DNA of 64,000 nt from Nicotiana tabacum (taxonomy: Eukaryota; Streptophyta; Magnoliopsida; Solanales; Solanaceae), in contig NC_134096.1 of NCBI RefSeq assembly GCF_000715075.1, positions 69,631,026-69,695,025 of the forward strand, written 5' to 3'. Made by a program: the position numbers and the translations under genes. Shown here in pieces: positions 34,261-45,778 of this stretch (position 1 is the stretch's first letter; every line of letters starts with the position of its first letter). The notes beneath the pieces are model-generated. The model saw only the letters and a list, made by a program, of their open reading frames with translations. It was not told the DNA's origin and did not search any database.

Positions 34261-36379
34261 AGAGTATTTACAATTCTTTACCCATTCTAGGTAAAATAGG
34301 GTTATAGTGTAAATTTATAAAGGATAACCTTTTAACCCCTAGATAGAAAGAACTTTCAAGGATTTTTCTTTGAGAAGGGGGGGGGGGAGTTTGTTTGGTA
34401 GCCCCCATGTCTCTCAAAGTCATTTCCTCCTTCTTTATCTATCAAACACCATTGAAGAGCTCAACACATATACATGCCACTCTTTTTCCATCATTAAAAC
34501 CTAAGTTTTAAAACATTAAAGCCTATTTTCTTACATATTGAAGGAAGATTTTGATTTTACCTTTAAGAATCATGATGGGTTGAGCTTATTTTGGAAATCC
34601 TAGGTTTTGGATTTTGTGGAGAAATTCTCTCAAACTTATGGTAAGTTTCTTTTGGACATTTTGATTATTTGTCTACCATTGAGGGTGAAGTTTTATAGTT
34701 GAGTTAAAGAGATATTAGAATTATTATTGATTGAAGTGTTCGTAAAACTCATTAGCTCGCCCACATATATGAATTGCTTGAATATTATTGCATTCTTGTT
34801 GGGACTTTGTCCTTCTGTGATAGTGACTTTGTCACTAATATTGGCATTGCCTCTTGATATTATTCGGATCTTGCCCCATTTTGACTTTAGATTCACATTT
34901 AATCTTACTATGGACCTTTGTCCTTTTTAAGTATGAGTGAGAAAGCCACTTTCCACATGGTTCTTGATTCTCTTGATTATTGGATTTTGACCCTACTTGA
35001 TTCGGGACCTCGGTCCTTCTTGTTATTTTTCATGCTTGATGTGATTGCAAGACGTATATGTTGGGCAAAATTGACTAATTAACTAATTGCTTGATTTATG
35101 GAATTAACTTGAGAAGCCTTCTTGATACTTGGGATATGAATGTTAGTATTTTGACTACTTCTTGGTTAACTATTTATCTCTACAAGTATTGTATCCTCAT
35201 TATGAAGATTTGATAAACTTTTATCTATGAATTTCTTTGTTGTACGTTTATTGATACATAATTATCTTGTTAACATGTAGAATTGGCTTAATTTATAATT
35301 ATAGGTTCCATATAATCTCTATATTTAATTATAGGAATTGGAGAATTTAATGACTCGAAGCCTAAAGTTTTTGTGCCATTAAGTTCTATGGTAAGCGATA
35401 GTTTGTTACCACCGTAGGTGATGTACCTAAAGAGACTTGAGGATGGTCATACAAGTAGACTCTTTGGAAGCTTAGATAAAGATCATATTTGCATAAGCAT
35501 ATATGTATTTTTAGACTTTTGAAGACTTGTACATGACATATAAGACACACTTAGATATGTACTTTTGAATGAATGTGTGGTTATGCTTCTATTATTTAGG
35601 TAACTTGATTTGTGAATGATTCGACTATATCGGTATTGTCTTTTTCCCAAATCATGTGATATGTTTACTTTGGTACTTGTATTGAACTTGGGAGACTTAT
35701 CTTGTTTGTATTTGATATTAAGAATTAAATTTCATGCTTAGAATGATTTTTGAATGTTGTGATATTAAAAATATTTCTCTACTAGTTATTAATATTGTTA
35801 AAGGCTTATTTAAGGCACGTTTAAGATACAATGCTCAGAACAGCTCCGGAAGGGAGTTTTACCTCGCTTAAGATGTGTTTTAGAGTAGGAAATGCACTAA
35901 GAGGTGTGTCCTATTGGCCATGAGTTCTATCTTGAATTGAGGGTATTAAACGATAAATATAAGTCGCAAACAAGTATATTAGCTATTGAGAAAAATATTA
36001 TAAGTGAACTTGTTTCTTTTTCTTCTTAACTAGAGATAACTATTTTACCTTTTTTCTTCATTGCGTCTTTTTACTAAAGCCCACACTTTCGTTGCGCCTT
36101 GCACTTAAAGCGCCAATAGACCTGAAGTGCTTTTTAGAACTTTTCGTCTTGGACAACACTGCTAGTTATTTGATACAACCTAAGGTGTTGATTTAATTCA
36201 AATAGGTGCTGCTCACTCTTTTTAAAAGTAATATTCTCGTACTTTTAAGAATTTTATGAGATCTAACTACGTTGAAATGTCGTATTTTGAACCTTGTTCA
36301 CGTGGGCCTATTTTCGCTAATAAATTATGATAATAATATATTTAAATTAATTTCAAATAATAATTGCTAGTACCTTAGC
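34259..36379. other. 2.1-kb non-coding stretch, repeat-like
   Basis: No gene was seen. The sequence is mildly T-rich on the plus strand. Its leader-like part (GGAGAAATTCTCTCAAAC near 34618) and later text resemble LTR sequence of an unrecognised family. A segment at 36060-36140 has TTGCGCCTTGCACTTAAAGC, typical of a dispersed Solanaceae repeat. No ends or target duplications could be fixed. Confidence 0.4.
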
Positions 36380-38200
36380 TTAGTTTTTTGAATAAGTGGC
36401 AACCTCCATAGGGGGTGCTACACCCTCCGTCTTAGGGAGCAACTAAGACTTAGTTAAATCACCAATGCCCTCAATTCTTTCAAAGCATTAAAAGCCTCTG
36501 GCCCTGATGGCATGCACCACATCTTCTATCAGAAGTATTGGAACCTTGTCTCTCAGCAGGTTAATGCCTTCTACACCAAAGTCTTCAACACACATAAAAT
36601 GCCCCCACGAAGTGAACTCCACTTACTTTTGTCTTATCCCAAAGTGTGCCAATGCTACCATGCTTAGGAATTTCAGGCCAATAGTGATTTGCAACACAGT
36701 GTATAAATTAGTCACTAAAATCATTGTCAACATGGTCAAACCCCACCTTAGTACCATTATTAGCCCTAGTCAGGTTAGCTTCCTCTCCAATTGGAGAGCT
36801 TTTGACCATGCCATCATTGTCCATGAGTACATTTTCTATTTTAACAATATAAAGGGGAATGGCTCAAACATATCCTCAAAATTGACCTTGAAAAAGTCTT
36901 TGATATGCTTGAATAGTCATTCATTAGGAGCACCCCCATCTTCTATAATCTTTCTGAATGCATGATCAAACTCATCATGTCATGCATCACTTCAGCATCA
37001 ATCTCCATCCTCCTGAATGGAAACATGACAGACACATTCCTCCCTACTAGACCCACCTCTTCTTTGCTGATGACCCACCCTATTTGCCAGAGCCAACAAG
37101 AAGAATTGCGAATCCATCATCAGAACTTTAAACTCTTTCAACTCTGTCTCTGGCCAAAAGGTCAACATGATCAAGTCCAAAGTAATCTACTCCAAAACAC
37201 CTCTCAAGAGGACATGGACCTCTTTACCAACAACCTTAGCATTAATTCCAGTACCAACTTTGGCAAATACCTAAGGTTCCCATCTTTCAAAAAAGACCCA
37301 CCATGATGACTTCCAGTTCATTATTTACAGCATGAACTCCAAGCTAGCTGGTTGGAAAACTAGATTCCTAAACATAATTGGGCATACAACCCTAGCTAAA
37401 TCTAGCACTGCAAGCATCCCAAGCCATGTCATGCAATTCATCAAACTCTTTATCTCTACGTGTAACAAGATTAATAAGATTCAAAGGGACTTCATTTGGG
37501 GTACTACAACTGAGAAAAGAAAAATGCACATGCTCAGCTGGGAGGTCATCATTAGACTTATGCCCCAAAGAGGACTGGTATCTAAAAAATTAAGCTAAAA
37601 AACAAGGCCTGCCATTCAAGCCTGGCCCGGAGGATCTTCTGACAAAGGCAATAGGGTGAACATCCTTACTGATTGCTGGATTCCAAACACGGGGGCCATT
37701 GACACTATCATCAGTGCCCCAAAGTTAAATGGGCAGGATAACTTAAAAATATCCTCCATATATAACAATGAGATATGGAACCTACACCATTTTTCCTTCC
37801 CATTCCTGCGTCTCTTTCCCTCACTATCAACAATACTCTTCTCAATCATAACTCAGGAAAATAGGACAATCTTATCTGAGGCCCACTAGCAATGACATTT
37901 TTCCCTCAAAGTCAGCTACTCCATCCTCAACCCCCAGTTGAACACATACCTGGAACAGGGGCCCACTTTCTATTGGATTTAGAAAATTGAAGCCCCAAAT
38001 AGGATAAGATTCTTTATTTGGCTTCTATCCCACAAGAGGCTTCCCATCAACAAGTATCTCCACAACATTGGCCTCCAAGTAAGCCCTTCATGTTCAGTGT
38101 GCAACATTACAGTGGAATCCATAAACCACATCTTCTTCCTTTGTGCCAATGTCAAATTCTTTTGGGACAACAAATGTCATCGTATTTTTGTAGTTATTGT
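36380..38200 (+). pseudogene. Second LINE: reverse transcriptase and zf-RVT fragment
   Basis: This is a plus-strand LINE remnant in several frames. It has FKALKASGPDGMHHIFYQKY (near 36480-36540), CLIPKCANATMLRNFRPIVI, HAIIVHEYIF, MIKLIMSCITSASISILLNG (36962-37020), a frame-shifted catalytic region reading FADDLTLF (near 37070), NSKLAGWKTRFLNIIGHTTL (37335), CNKINKIQRDFIWGTTTEKR, and a zf-RVT end (FFIWLLSHKRLP, then CSVCNITVESINHIFFLCAN) to about 38165. The endonuclease and ORF1 are absent, so it is 5'-truncated, as most LINE copies are. It is unrelated in detail to the LINE at 14982-30640. Confidence 0.85.
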
Positions 38201-38243
38201 TAGGTAATAGCCTCAGTTTTTATATTTGTAGTTGAGAATGCGT

Positions 38244-38269
38244 AGCTACAAATGCATAATGTTGTAGTA
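38244..38269 (-). repeat. CACTA right terminus
   Basis: In reverse complement it reads TACTACAACATTATGCATTTGTAGC; the left end at 13346 reads CACTACAACATTATGCATATGCAG. The first C has become T. ATT follows at 38270-38272, matching the ATT before the left end. Confidence 0.6.
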
Positions 38270-38368
38270 ATTCATGCATCAATGTGATCACATTCAGTAC
38301 GGAGAAGTGGCCAACCTCCCCCAACGTGAGTGCCATGATTTCAGGGTTACCTATCTCACGCTCGCAGG

Positions 38369-38902
38369 TGCCAACTGTTTGTTGGAGTATCAATGATCTT
38401 TGAGCTTTCCATCTCAAATCTCTTCAGAAGCTCTTTAATGTATTTCTGCTGACTTATCATCGTTCCCTTAGAGGTTTGCTTAACTTGCAGTCCTAGGAAG
38501 AAGTTTAGTTCCCCCATCACGTTGATCTCAAACTCGCTTCCCATAAGCCTGGCAAACTACTCACATAAGAAATCATTTGTTGCACTAAAGATGATGTCAT
38601 CAAAATAAACTTGCACAATCAGCAAGTTCCTCCCTCTTTTCTTCAAAAAGAGAATGTTGTCAATTTTCCCTCGTGCAAAGCCATTTTCCAGAAGGAACCT
38701 GGACAACCTTTCATACCATGTACGAGGGACCTGCTTTAAACCATATAGTGCCTTACCATTATTAAGAACGAAACATTTGCAACCAAACGTTCTCAGGTAA
38801 GTCAACTTGGGTTTCCTTCCGTTTAGAAATTCATATGGAGTATTGTTTAAGAGGGACCTGATCATGCACCTGTTTATCAAATAGCAAGCAATGTTCACCA
38901 CC
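38369..38902 (-). pseudogene. Copia integrase end and reverse transcriptase, internally deleted
   Basis: On the minus strand from 38902 the frame reads NIACYLINRCMIRSLLNNTP and LRTFGCKCFVLNNGK, the end of the integrase region. It then passes directly into ALYGLKQVPRTWYERLSRFL of the reverse transcriptase, so more than 200 residues are missing between them without loss of frame. The catalytic box reads YFDDIIF (YVDD in relatives). After a stop it continues with MGELNFFLGLQVKQTSKGTM and QKYIKELLKRFEMESSKIID, then is lost at about 38370. The RNase H part is absent. It is the continuation of 45245-45778 across the solo LTR. Confidence 0.88.
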
Positions 38903-39529
38903 TGTCACGACCTAAAATCCCACCTCAGGCGTCGTGATGGCACTTAGTCTCTAACTAGGTAAGCCGATTTCAATTTCATTTCAAGCCTTGTTTTTTTAAA
39001 TAGATAAACGAAACTCACAGCGGAAATAATTATAACAACCTCGCAAGAATGGTAATACTGAGTCACAAACTCTAACTGAATACATGTAATAATCTCAAGG
39101 ATCGAATATACAATACTGTTAGAATAAGAGTTGACAGTATAATAAAATAGAAAGACTCCAAGGGACTGTGATGACCAAGTAGCTCTACCTTGAATCCTTG
39201 CGATCAACACACTAACTCTGCCCTAGTCCGATATCTCCGATACCTGGCTCTACACAAAAATATGCAGAAGTGTAGTATGAGTACACCACAATCGGTACCC
39301 AGTAAGTATCAAGACTAACCTCGGTAGAGTAGTGACGAGGTACAATCAAGACACTCACTAGTCAAATAACATGTGCAATATAGCAGTATACAATAGTACT
39401 GAAAAATAACTAGTAGTGATAGCAACAAAAATCAACCAGTGATAAAAACAGCAAGGTAACAAGAACACCATAATTATTACTCAAACGAATAAGAAACACA
39501 AGTAAAACCCATTAAACAAGTCCTTCGAA

Positions 39530-39720
39530 TATAAATCTTTCACATATAATTCTTTCGAATAAATACCTTTCGAATATATTTCTTTCAAATAAATATCTTT
39601 CGAATATAAAATTCTTTCAAATAAATATATTTCGAATATACTTCTTTCAAATAAATATCCTTCGAATATAACTCTTTCAAATAAATATCTTTCGAATATA
39701 CTTCTTTCAAATAAAAGTTA
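39530..39720 (-). repeat. 30-bp minisatellite in solo LTR
   Basis: About six copies of a unit like TTCTTTCAAATAAATATC followed by TTTCGAATATAC, AT-rich and imperfect. Confidence 0.85.
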
Positions 39721-39842
39721 CTCTATGACACCTCATTTCAAAATCATAAAATACGGATCTCAGCCCACAAACATATTTTCATAACATGGGGTCTCAGCCC
39801 ACTTTCATATTTTTACGGCACCCCGTGCCTATATTTTTATCA

Positions 39843-40035
39843 AAACCGCACGGACAACTCACGTGCCAATAATAAAAATCATCATATTTTTTCCGGCACC
39901 TCGTGCCCGTGTTTTATATTACATCCGCACGAACAGTTCACGTGCCAATAACATAATCATTATATTTCTCTAGCACTTCGTGCCTACATTTCATATCACA
40001 TATGCACGGACAATTCACGTGCCAATAACATAATC
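39843..40035 (-). repeat. ~78-bp units each with a CACGTG core
   Basis: CACGTGCCAATAA occurs at 39860, 39939 and 40016, each preceded by a GCAC(G)GACAATTC-like segment and a CGTGCC segment. CACGTG is the plant G-box core. Whether it works in these LTRs is unknown. Confidence 0.75.
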
Positions 40036-40229
40036 CGCTCGGCAATAGCCATAGGCTCACAATTTCAACATAGATCAGACTATTATCAAGTTTACTGAAA
40101 TAACAAGATAAGTTGCACAAGATATAAAAATAAACACAAGAAAAATCACAACATCACATGAAAATTACCAACACAATAACCCCACATCATTACATAAAAA
40201 CTACCAACACAATAACCTCACATCATCAC

Positions 40230-40520
40230 ATATCATCCCTGACAATAGCCACTCTTATCTCTCCTATAGCCACCCTTATCACTCCTATAATAGCCTTCTT
40301 TATCCCTCCGCCCTGACAATATCAATACTCACCATTATCTCTCTTATAGCCACCCTTATCGCTCGTATAGCCACCCTTATCGCTCATATAATAGCCTCAC
40401 TTATCGATATGTTTAATAGCCTCCCTTATCACTCTGCCCAGACAATATCCCAACGCACATAACAACAGTGAAATGCCACCCTTATGCCCGCATAATGTCA
40501 ATAATGGAATGCCACCCTTA
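40230..40520 (-). repeat. TATAGCCACCCTTATC repeats in solo LTR
   Basis: TAGCCACCCTTATCGCTC and variants recur about ten times with irregular spacing of 18-40 bp, between CCCTGACAATA segments. There is no ORF. Confidence 0.75.
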
Positions 40521-41959
40521 TACGCAGCATAACAGTAACCCAAATCACACAATGATTCACACAAAATATTACCACAACTACACAACATCATCAACTCGTA
40601 TTTACAAATTGCCCGTAGGCCACAACCTTTCCAAAGGTACAACAAAGATAATTAATTTCACAACAGATAGTCCACGGTCAACACAATATATATAAAATCT
40701 CAAAAATAACAACAAGGATGGGAAAATAACTCACCATAGGAAAACGCCTTCTTTAATCCAAATTTTAGATAAATATATAAACGCCTCAATTTAAACATAT
40801 TTAATTAATTATTTACAAATAAAAAATCCATAATGTGATTATTTCCAAGAAATATCAAATTAACAAACATACGGAATTCACATAAAAATCCAAGTGGCAA
40901 TCACACCAAATTTTTATATAAAATACAAACTCGACAAACAAGGAATGAGGCATGACAAATCAAGGATTTACTAAGTTCCAATGATTTTCCAATTTAATAC
41001 ATAAGGGCATCTACGAATTTCAACTTATATAATTTGCACATATAAACCAAGTACGTACTCGTCACCTCGCGTACATAGTTTTCAATTATACAGTTTTTAT
41101 ATGAGACTCAATGCCTAAGGGGTAATTCCCCCACTCAAGGTTAGGCAAGATACTTACCTTTTTGAAATTAGGCCGATATTCCAAATGTCACGACCCAAAA
41201 TACCAACCTGTCGTGATGGAGCCTATCTCGATACTAGGCAAGCCGATAATATCAATAAACCACAATTTCTTTTAACTTTTGAAATATAATATTTAAATAC
41301 AATACAAAATCCCACCAATAATGATACGAATACTCCCCAAAACCCAGTGTCACTGAGTACATGAGCATCTAAAATGAATACAAGTCTGAAAAAATATGGT
41401 CTATAATAGTCTAAGACCAAAACATGGTAAACAAAGAGATAGGGAAGGAGAGACAAGGTCTGCGAAATACGGCAGCTACCTCTGAATCTCCGGAAGATCA
41501 ACTGTACGAGAGAATCAATACCCGCTATGTCCAGAAGCACCTGAATCTGCACACGAAGTGCAGGGTGTAGTATGAGTACAACCAACTCAACAAGTAATAA
41601 TAATAACTAAGGAACTGAAGATAGTGACGAGCTACACAATTATAGTTCACTTTCAGTAATTCCAGCAAAGAATAGACATGCTTTCAAATCCAGCAGTTTA
41701 AGTCAAATCAATTTTATACAGTTCATGTTCATGTAATCCGGATATAGAATCTTTGAGAGAATTTCACAACAGTGACAGATAGCAACTAAATGCAACAACA
41801 AATGAAAAGCAAGTACAGCCTCTCAGGGCAACGATAACTCAACTCATCACAACAGCTCAACCACTCGGCTCTCAGCCTTCAGCACTCACACTCAATGGGT
41901 ACCCCGTGCTCACTGGGGGGTGTGCAGACTCCAGAGGGGCTCCTCTAGCCCAAGCGCTA

Positions 41960-42090
41960 TAATCCCCACGGACAACTCACGTGCTATAGTATCAATATCT
42001 GGATCCGCACGGACAACTCACATGCTATAGTATAATATCTGGATCCGCATGGACAACTCACGTGTTGTACAGACAACTCACGTGCTATAG
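41960..42090 (-). repeat. GACAACTCACGTGCTATAG repeats in nested solo LTR
   Basis: Four ACAACTCACGTG-type units occur at 41978, 42019 (decayed to CACATG), 42059 and 42079. They carry the same CACGTG core as the repeats of the outer LTR (39860-40021). Confidence 0.75.
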
Positions 42091-43071
42091 TATAATATCT
42101 CACAATCAGGCCCTCGGCCTTACTCAGTCATAAATCTCTCCAGTCTCTCGGGCGCTCAACAATCATGAAATCAGCCCAAACAACAATGATATGATGCATC
42201 AATAATGAACAATAGAGATTAGGATAAAATAATCAAGTAAACTGTGACTGAGTACAAAACAATAATTAAGCAGATAGTTCAACATGTAAACGACCTCTGT
42301 GGGTCCCAACAACACCAACATATAGCCTAAACATAGTTTCTAACATGACTTACAGTCAAATTTCCACAACACATAGAGAGCACATAGCTAACAACAAGTT
42401 ATTCAACTTTACAGTTTTTACGGGACGGACCAAGTCACAATCCCCTCGGTGCACACCCACACGTCGTCACCTAGCATATGTGTCACCTACAAAGTAATCA
42501 CATGATACCAAAATCTGAGGTTTCAAACCCTCAGGACCAGATTTATAATTGTTACTTACCTCAAATCGTGAAATTCTTATTCAGCTAAGCCTTTGCCTCA
42601 TGAATTGGCCTCCAAACGCCTCGAATCTAGCCACAAATAATTTATTTCAGTCAATAAAATTTATTGGAATTAATTCCATATGAAAATATAATTTTTTCAT
42701 AAAAATCTAAATTTTAGCTCAAAAATTGCCTGTGGGGCCCACATCTCGGAACCCGAAAAAGGTTACGAAATATGAATGCCCATTCAACCATGAGTCTAAC
42801 CATACCAAAATTACTAAATTTCGATAACAATTCGGCCCTCAAATTTATCCAAGAGAGTTTTCAAACTTTTCCAACTTAATTCACCAATTAATTAATAAAA
42901 ACAATGATGGATTCGGGTAATTTAATTAATATTGAGTTAAGAACACTTACCCCGTTGTTTTTCTTGAAAAACTCTCGAAAATCGCCTCTTCCCGAGCTCC
43001 AATCCGTCAAAAATGAAAAATGGGACAAAGTCCCATTTTCTGACCTTAAACTCTCTGCCCAGACATTTCTT

Positions 43072-43410
43072 CTTCGCGTTCGCGACCATGGCTTCGCGTT
43101 CGCGAAGCACAAAAATGTGCTGCCAAGGTTCCTTCATCGCGTTCGCGATATGCTCATCCCATTTGCGATGCCTTCCGACCTCTACCCTTCGCGTTCGCGA
43201 GACACGAGCCGCGTTCGCGAAGGCTTAACGCCAGACAGGCCCCAGCTCTATTTCTTCTTCGCGCTCGCGTCAGCCCACTCGCGTTCGCGTAGGCTTCCCC
43301 AGTCCCTTCTTTGCGTTTGCGTCTCCTTGCTCTCGTTCGCGATGGTTAAATCCCAGCAGCCCAAAATTCCTTCTTCGCAAACGCATGAGACCCTTTGCGT
43401 TCGCGAAGAA
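43072..43410 (-). repeat. TTCGCGTTCGCGA inverted-repeat block
   Basis: Around a dozen TTCGCGTTCGCGA-type dyads occur, some decayed to TTGCGTTTGCG. They lie about 690-1030 bp from the LTR start at 44102. CTGCCCAGA at 43056 marks the downstream edge. Confidence 0.9.
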
Positions 43411-44729
43411 CAATACCAGATATCAGTTCCAGCAGTTGCGAAACAAGGAAAAATGATCTTAAACCATTACGGAACTCACCCAACTCTCCGGGACCTCAAC
43501 CAAATATACCAGCAAGTCCTAAAACATCATACGAACTTAGTCGAACCCTCAAATCACCTCAAACAATGCTAAAACCATGAATTACACCCCAATTCAATCC
43601 TAATGAACTTTGAAAATTTTAATTTCTACAAACTACTCTGAAACCTATCAAATCACGTCCGATTGACCTCAAATTTTTTACACAAGTCATAAATGACATA
43701 ATAGACCTATTTAAATTTTCAGAATCAAATTTAGACCCCGATATCAAAAAGTCAACCCCCCGATTGAACTTTTTAAAAATTTGACTTTCGCCCATTTCAA
43801 GCCTAATTCCACTACAGACCTCTAAATAATTTTTCGGACACGCTCCTAAGTCCAAAATCACCATATGGAGCTATTAAAATTATCAAAATTTGAATCCGAG
43901 ATCGTTTACACATAAGTCCCCATCCGGTCGACGTTTCTAACTTAAATTTTTAATTATGAGACTAAGTGTCCCATCACTCCGAATTCGTTCTGGATCCGAA
44001 CCAACTAACTCGATAAGTCATAAATCAATTGTAAGGCATAAATTGAGCAGTAAATAGGGGAACGGGATTGTAATACTCAAAATGATCGGCCGAGTCGTTA
44101 CACCAAAATAGCCTTCTCATATGAATTGGCCTCCGGACAGCTCCAATCTTTCTTGAGCTTTTCTTACATTACTACGAGGTTCCGAAAATCCTAGCAACTT
44201 CAACCTATTTAGAAACATAACAAAAGTGGACCATAATTAGGAAGATATTCATGGTTTCAGCTCATTTGAGCATTTTATCAAACACTATGTGTGCAAATTT
44301 GGTTACAATGTTCTTCTATAAGATTTCCTTCACTCCACAACCCAATCCTTACTTATTTGAGCTCAACAATCTTTCCACAAACCGTATTGGTACAAGCATA
44401 TATGCATAATACTATTACACCAAAGAATCATACTCCCAATCACCCATCTTTTATCCCAAACTCGAAATTGAAGACTAGAGGTTTGAATCTTACCTCTTGA
44501 GTGAAGATCTTATGAGATTTCCTTGTTGGATTTCAAGGCTTGAATAAGATCTTGGTGAATAAAACACTTCATCTACTTCCTCTCTCTAGAACACTCTCAC
44601 TTCTCTCTAAAATCATAAGATATTTGCCCCAAAATAAGCCCCAAAGCCTATTTATCAAAATGGGGTCGGGTTATGAAATAGAAAAATTAACCCTCCGAAC
44701 TCAGGTATGCAGTCACACAATGGGTATGC

Positions 44730-44845
44730 GGGTCGAACAATGGACCACAAAATTGATGCTCAGAACTGGGTTGCACTCTCAGGTTTGCGACCATTTTGCG
44801 GTCCGCATAATGATTCTGCGGTCGCACATCTGACCGCATAATCAC
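44730..44845 (-). repeat. Weak TGCGGTCGCA dyad cluster in outer solo LTR
   Basis: TTGCGACCA, TTGCGGTCCGCA, CTGCGGTCGCAC and GACCGCATAATC form a short GC-rich cluster about 400-515 bp from the LTR start at 45244. It may be a reduced counterpart of the larger blocks in the other LTRs, although its offset is smaller. Confidence 0.5.
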
Positions 44846-45244
44846 ATTCTTCCCGTCTTTGGTAATTTGGTCATAACTTCTTGTAAGAGTGTCCAAATGC
44901 TGAACGGTTTGAAGCATTAGAAACTAGACTCGAAGATATTTCATTTGATAAGTCATACATACATCACATAACTCCTTATATATATGTATGTATGCTCGTC
45001 CAAAGTTTTGTCTTGTGCGTACTCATTTGGAACTTTTAATCTATCATACAATTTCCAACTTGACTTAGACTTAGGGCTCTCTTTAGAGACCACACCACTT
45101 ATAATATGCCTTGTACACTTACTATCATATCCAATTGATACCCATCATATTAATAGTACTCTTATGCAAACAAAATACTATAATTAACACACATCAACTT
45201 TCTTAATAGCGCTTAAGTACTTCGAAATTTTTTGGGGTGTTACA

Positions 45245-45778
45245 CCAGCTCAGCCTAAAAGCTTTTTGTTACACCATTGTCAATCAGTGTCGTCCTTTCC
45301 ATGTCTTCAAGAGTACTATTTTTTCTCTCTACAACACCATTTTATTGGGGTGTTCTGGGAGCTGAAAAGGTATGACTTATACCATTTTCAGCACAGAATT
45401 TGTCAAAATTTGCATAGTCAAACTCTGTACCATGATCAGATCTTATGCTCATAACATTATGGATCATTTTCACTTGAATTTGCTTCACAAAGGCAGCTAA
45501 CACTGTAAACGTTTCATTCTTGGTTCTGAGGAATAAGGTCCATGTGAATTTGGAGTAGTCATCCACTTTGACAAAAATGTATTTTTTTCCTCATCTACTA
45601 GGCACCCTCATAAGTCCACACAAATTCATATGAAGAAGATCCAATGGCCTTAAGGTGCTTACTTCCTTTTTTGAATTTAAGGAGGACCTGACTTGCTTTC
45701 CTTTCACACATGCATCACACACCTTGTGATCTTTGAATCTTGACTTTGGCAACTCACAGACCAGATCCTTCTAAGAAT
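45245..45778 (-). pseudogene. Copia integrase core
   Basis: On the minus strand this shows the end of the pre-integrase zinc region (LPKSRFKDHKVCDACVKGKQ), then VDDYSKFTWTLFLRTKNETF with the first catalytic Asp, IRSDHGTEF with the second, and VERENRTL with the catalytic Glu after an in-frame stop (ISHTFSAPRTPQ then TAA/TAG). The frame then runs to FWAEL at the solo LTR border (45245) and resumes at 38902. The upstream gag and protease are not found to the right; a MITE and unrecognised DNA begin at 45776. The second half of the element is 38369-38902. Confidence 0.88.

Larger units (their letters stand above)
13346..38269. mobile_element. Candidate CACTA (En/Spm) element stuffed with nested insertions
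   Basis: The left end reads CACTACAACATTATGCAT (13346-13363). The right end, in reverse complement from 38269, reads TACTACAACATTATGCAT, and 21 of the first 24 bases agree. The 3 bp outside each end are ATT (13343-13345 and 38270-38272), the target duplication size of CACTA elements. Subterminal repeats built on TAGCTA, TTGCCAC and GTGGC follow the left end (13390-13985) and recur at 32090-32680. No transposase frame was recognised. Almost 20 of the 25 kb is later LINE, Gypsy and MITE sequence. The two ends could come from different elements. Confidence 0.55.
41186..44102 (-). mobile_element. Nested solo LTR (2.9 kb) with perfect 5-bp target duplication
   Basis: The plus-strand ends are TGTCACGACCC (41186) and CGAGTCGTTACA (44102). 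CCAAA flanks both sides exactly (41181-41185 and 44103-44107). It is a TGTAACGACC-type LTR in minus sense and belongs to the same broad family as 17728-21465. Its inverted-repeat block uses the TTCGCGTTCGCGA motif. The 222-codon plus-strand ORF at 42904-43572 lies across this block and has no domain. Confidence 0.95.
38903..45244 (-). mobile_element. Solo LTR in Copia, itself containing a second solo LTR
   Basis: The plus-strand ends are TGTCACGACC (38903) and GGGGTGTTACA (45244). CCACC precedes and CCAGC follows, a 5-bp target duplication with one change. Without the nested LTR (41186-44102) it is 3.4 kb. No internal coding sequence, primer site or polypurine tract is present, so it is a solo LTR left by LTR-LTR recombination. 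In LTR sense it starts TGTAACACCCC, a different subfamily from the TGTAACGACC elements, though its 3' half resembles theirs. Confidence 0.88.
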
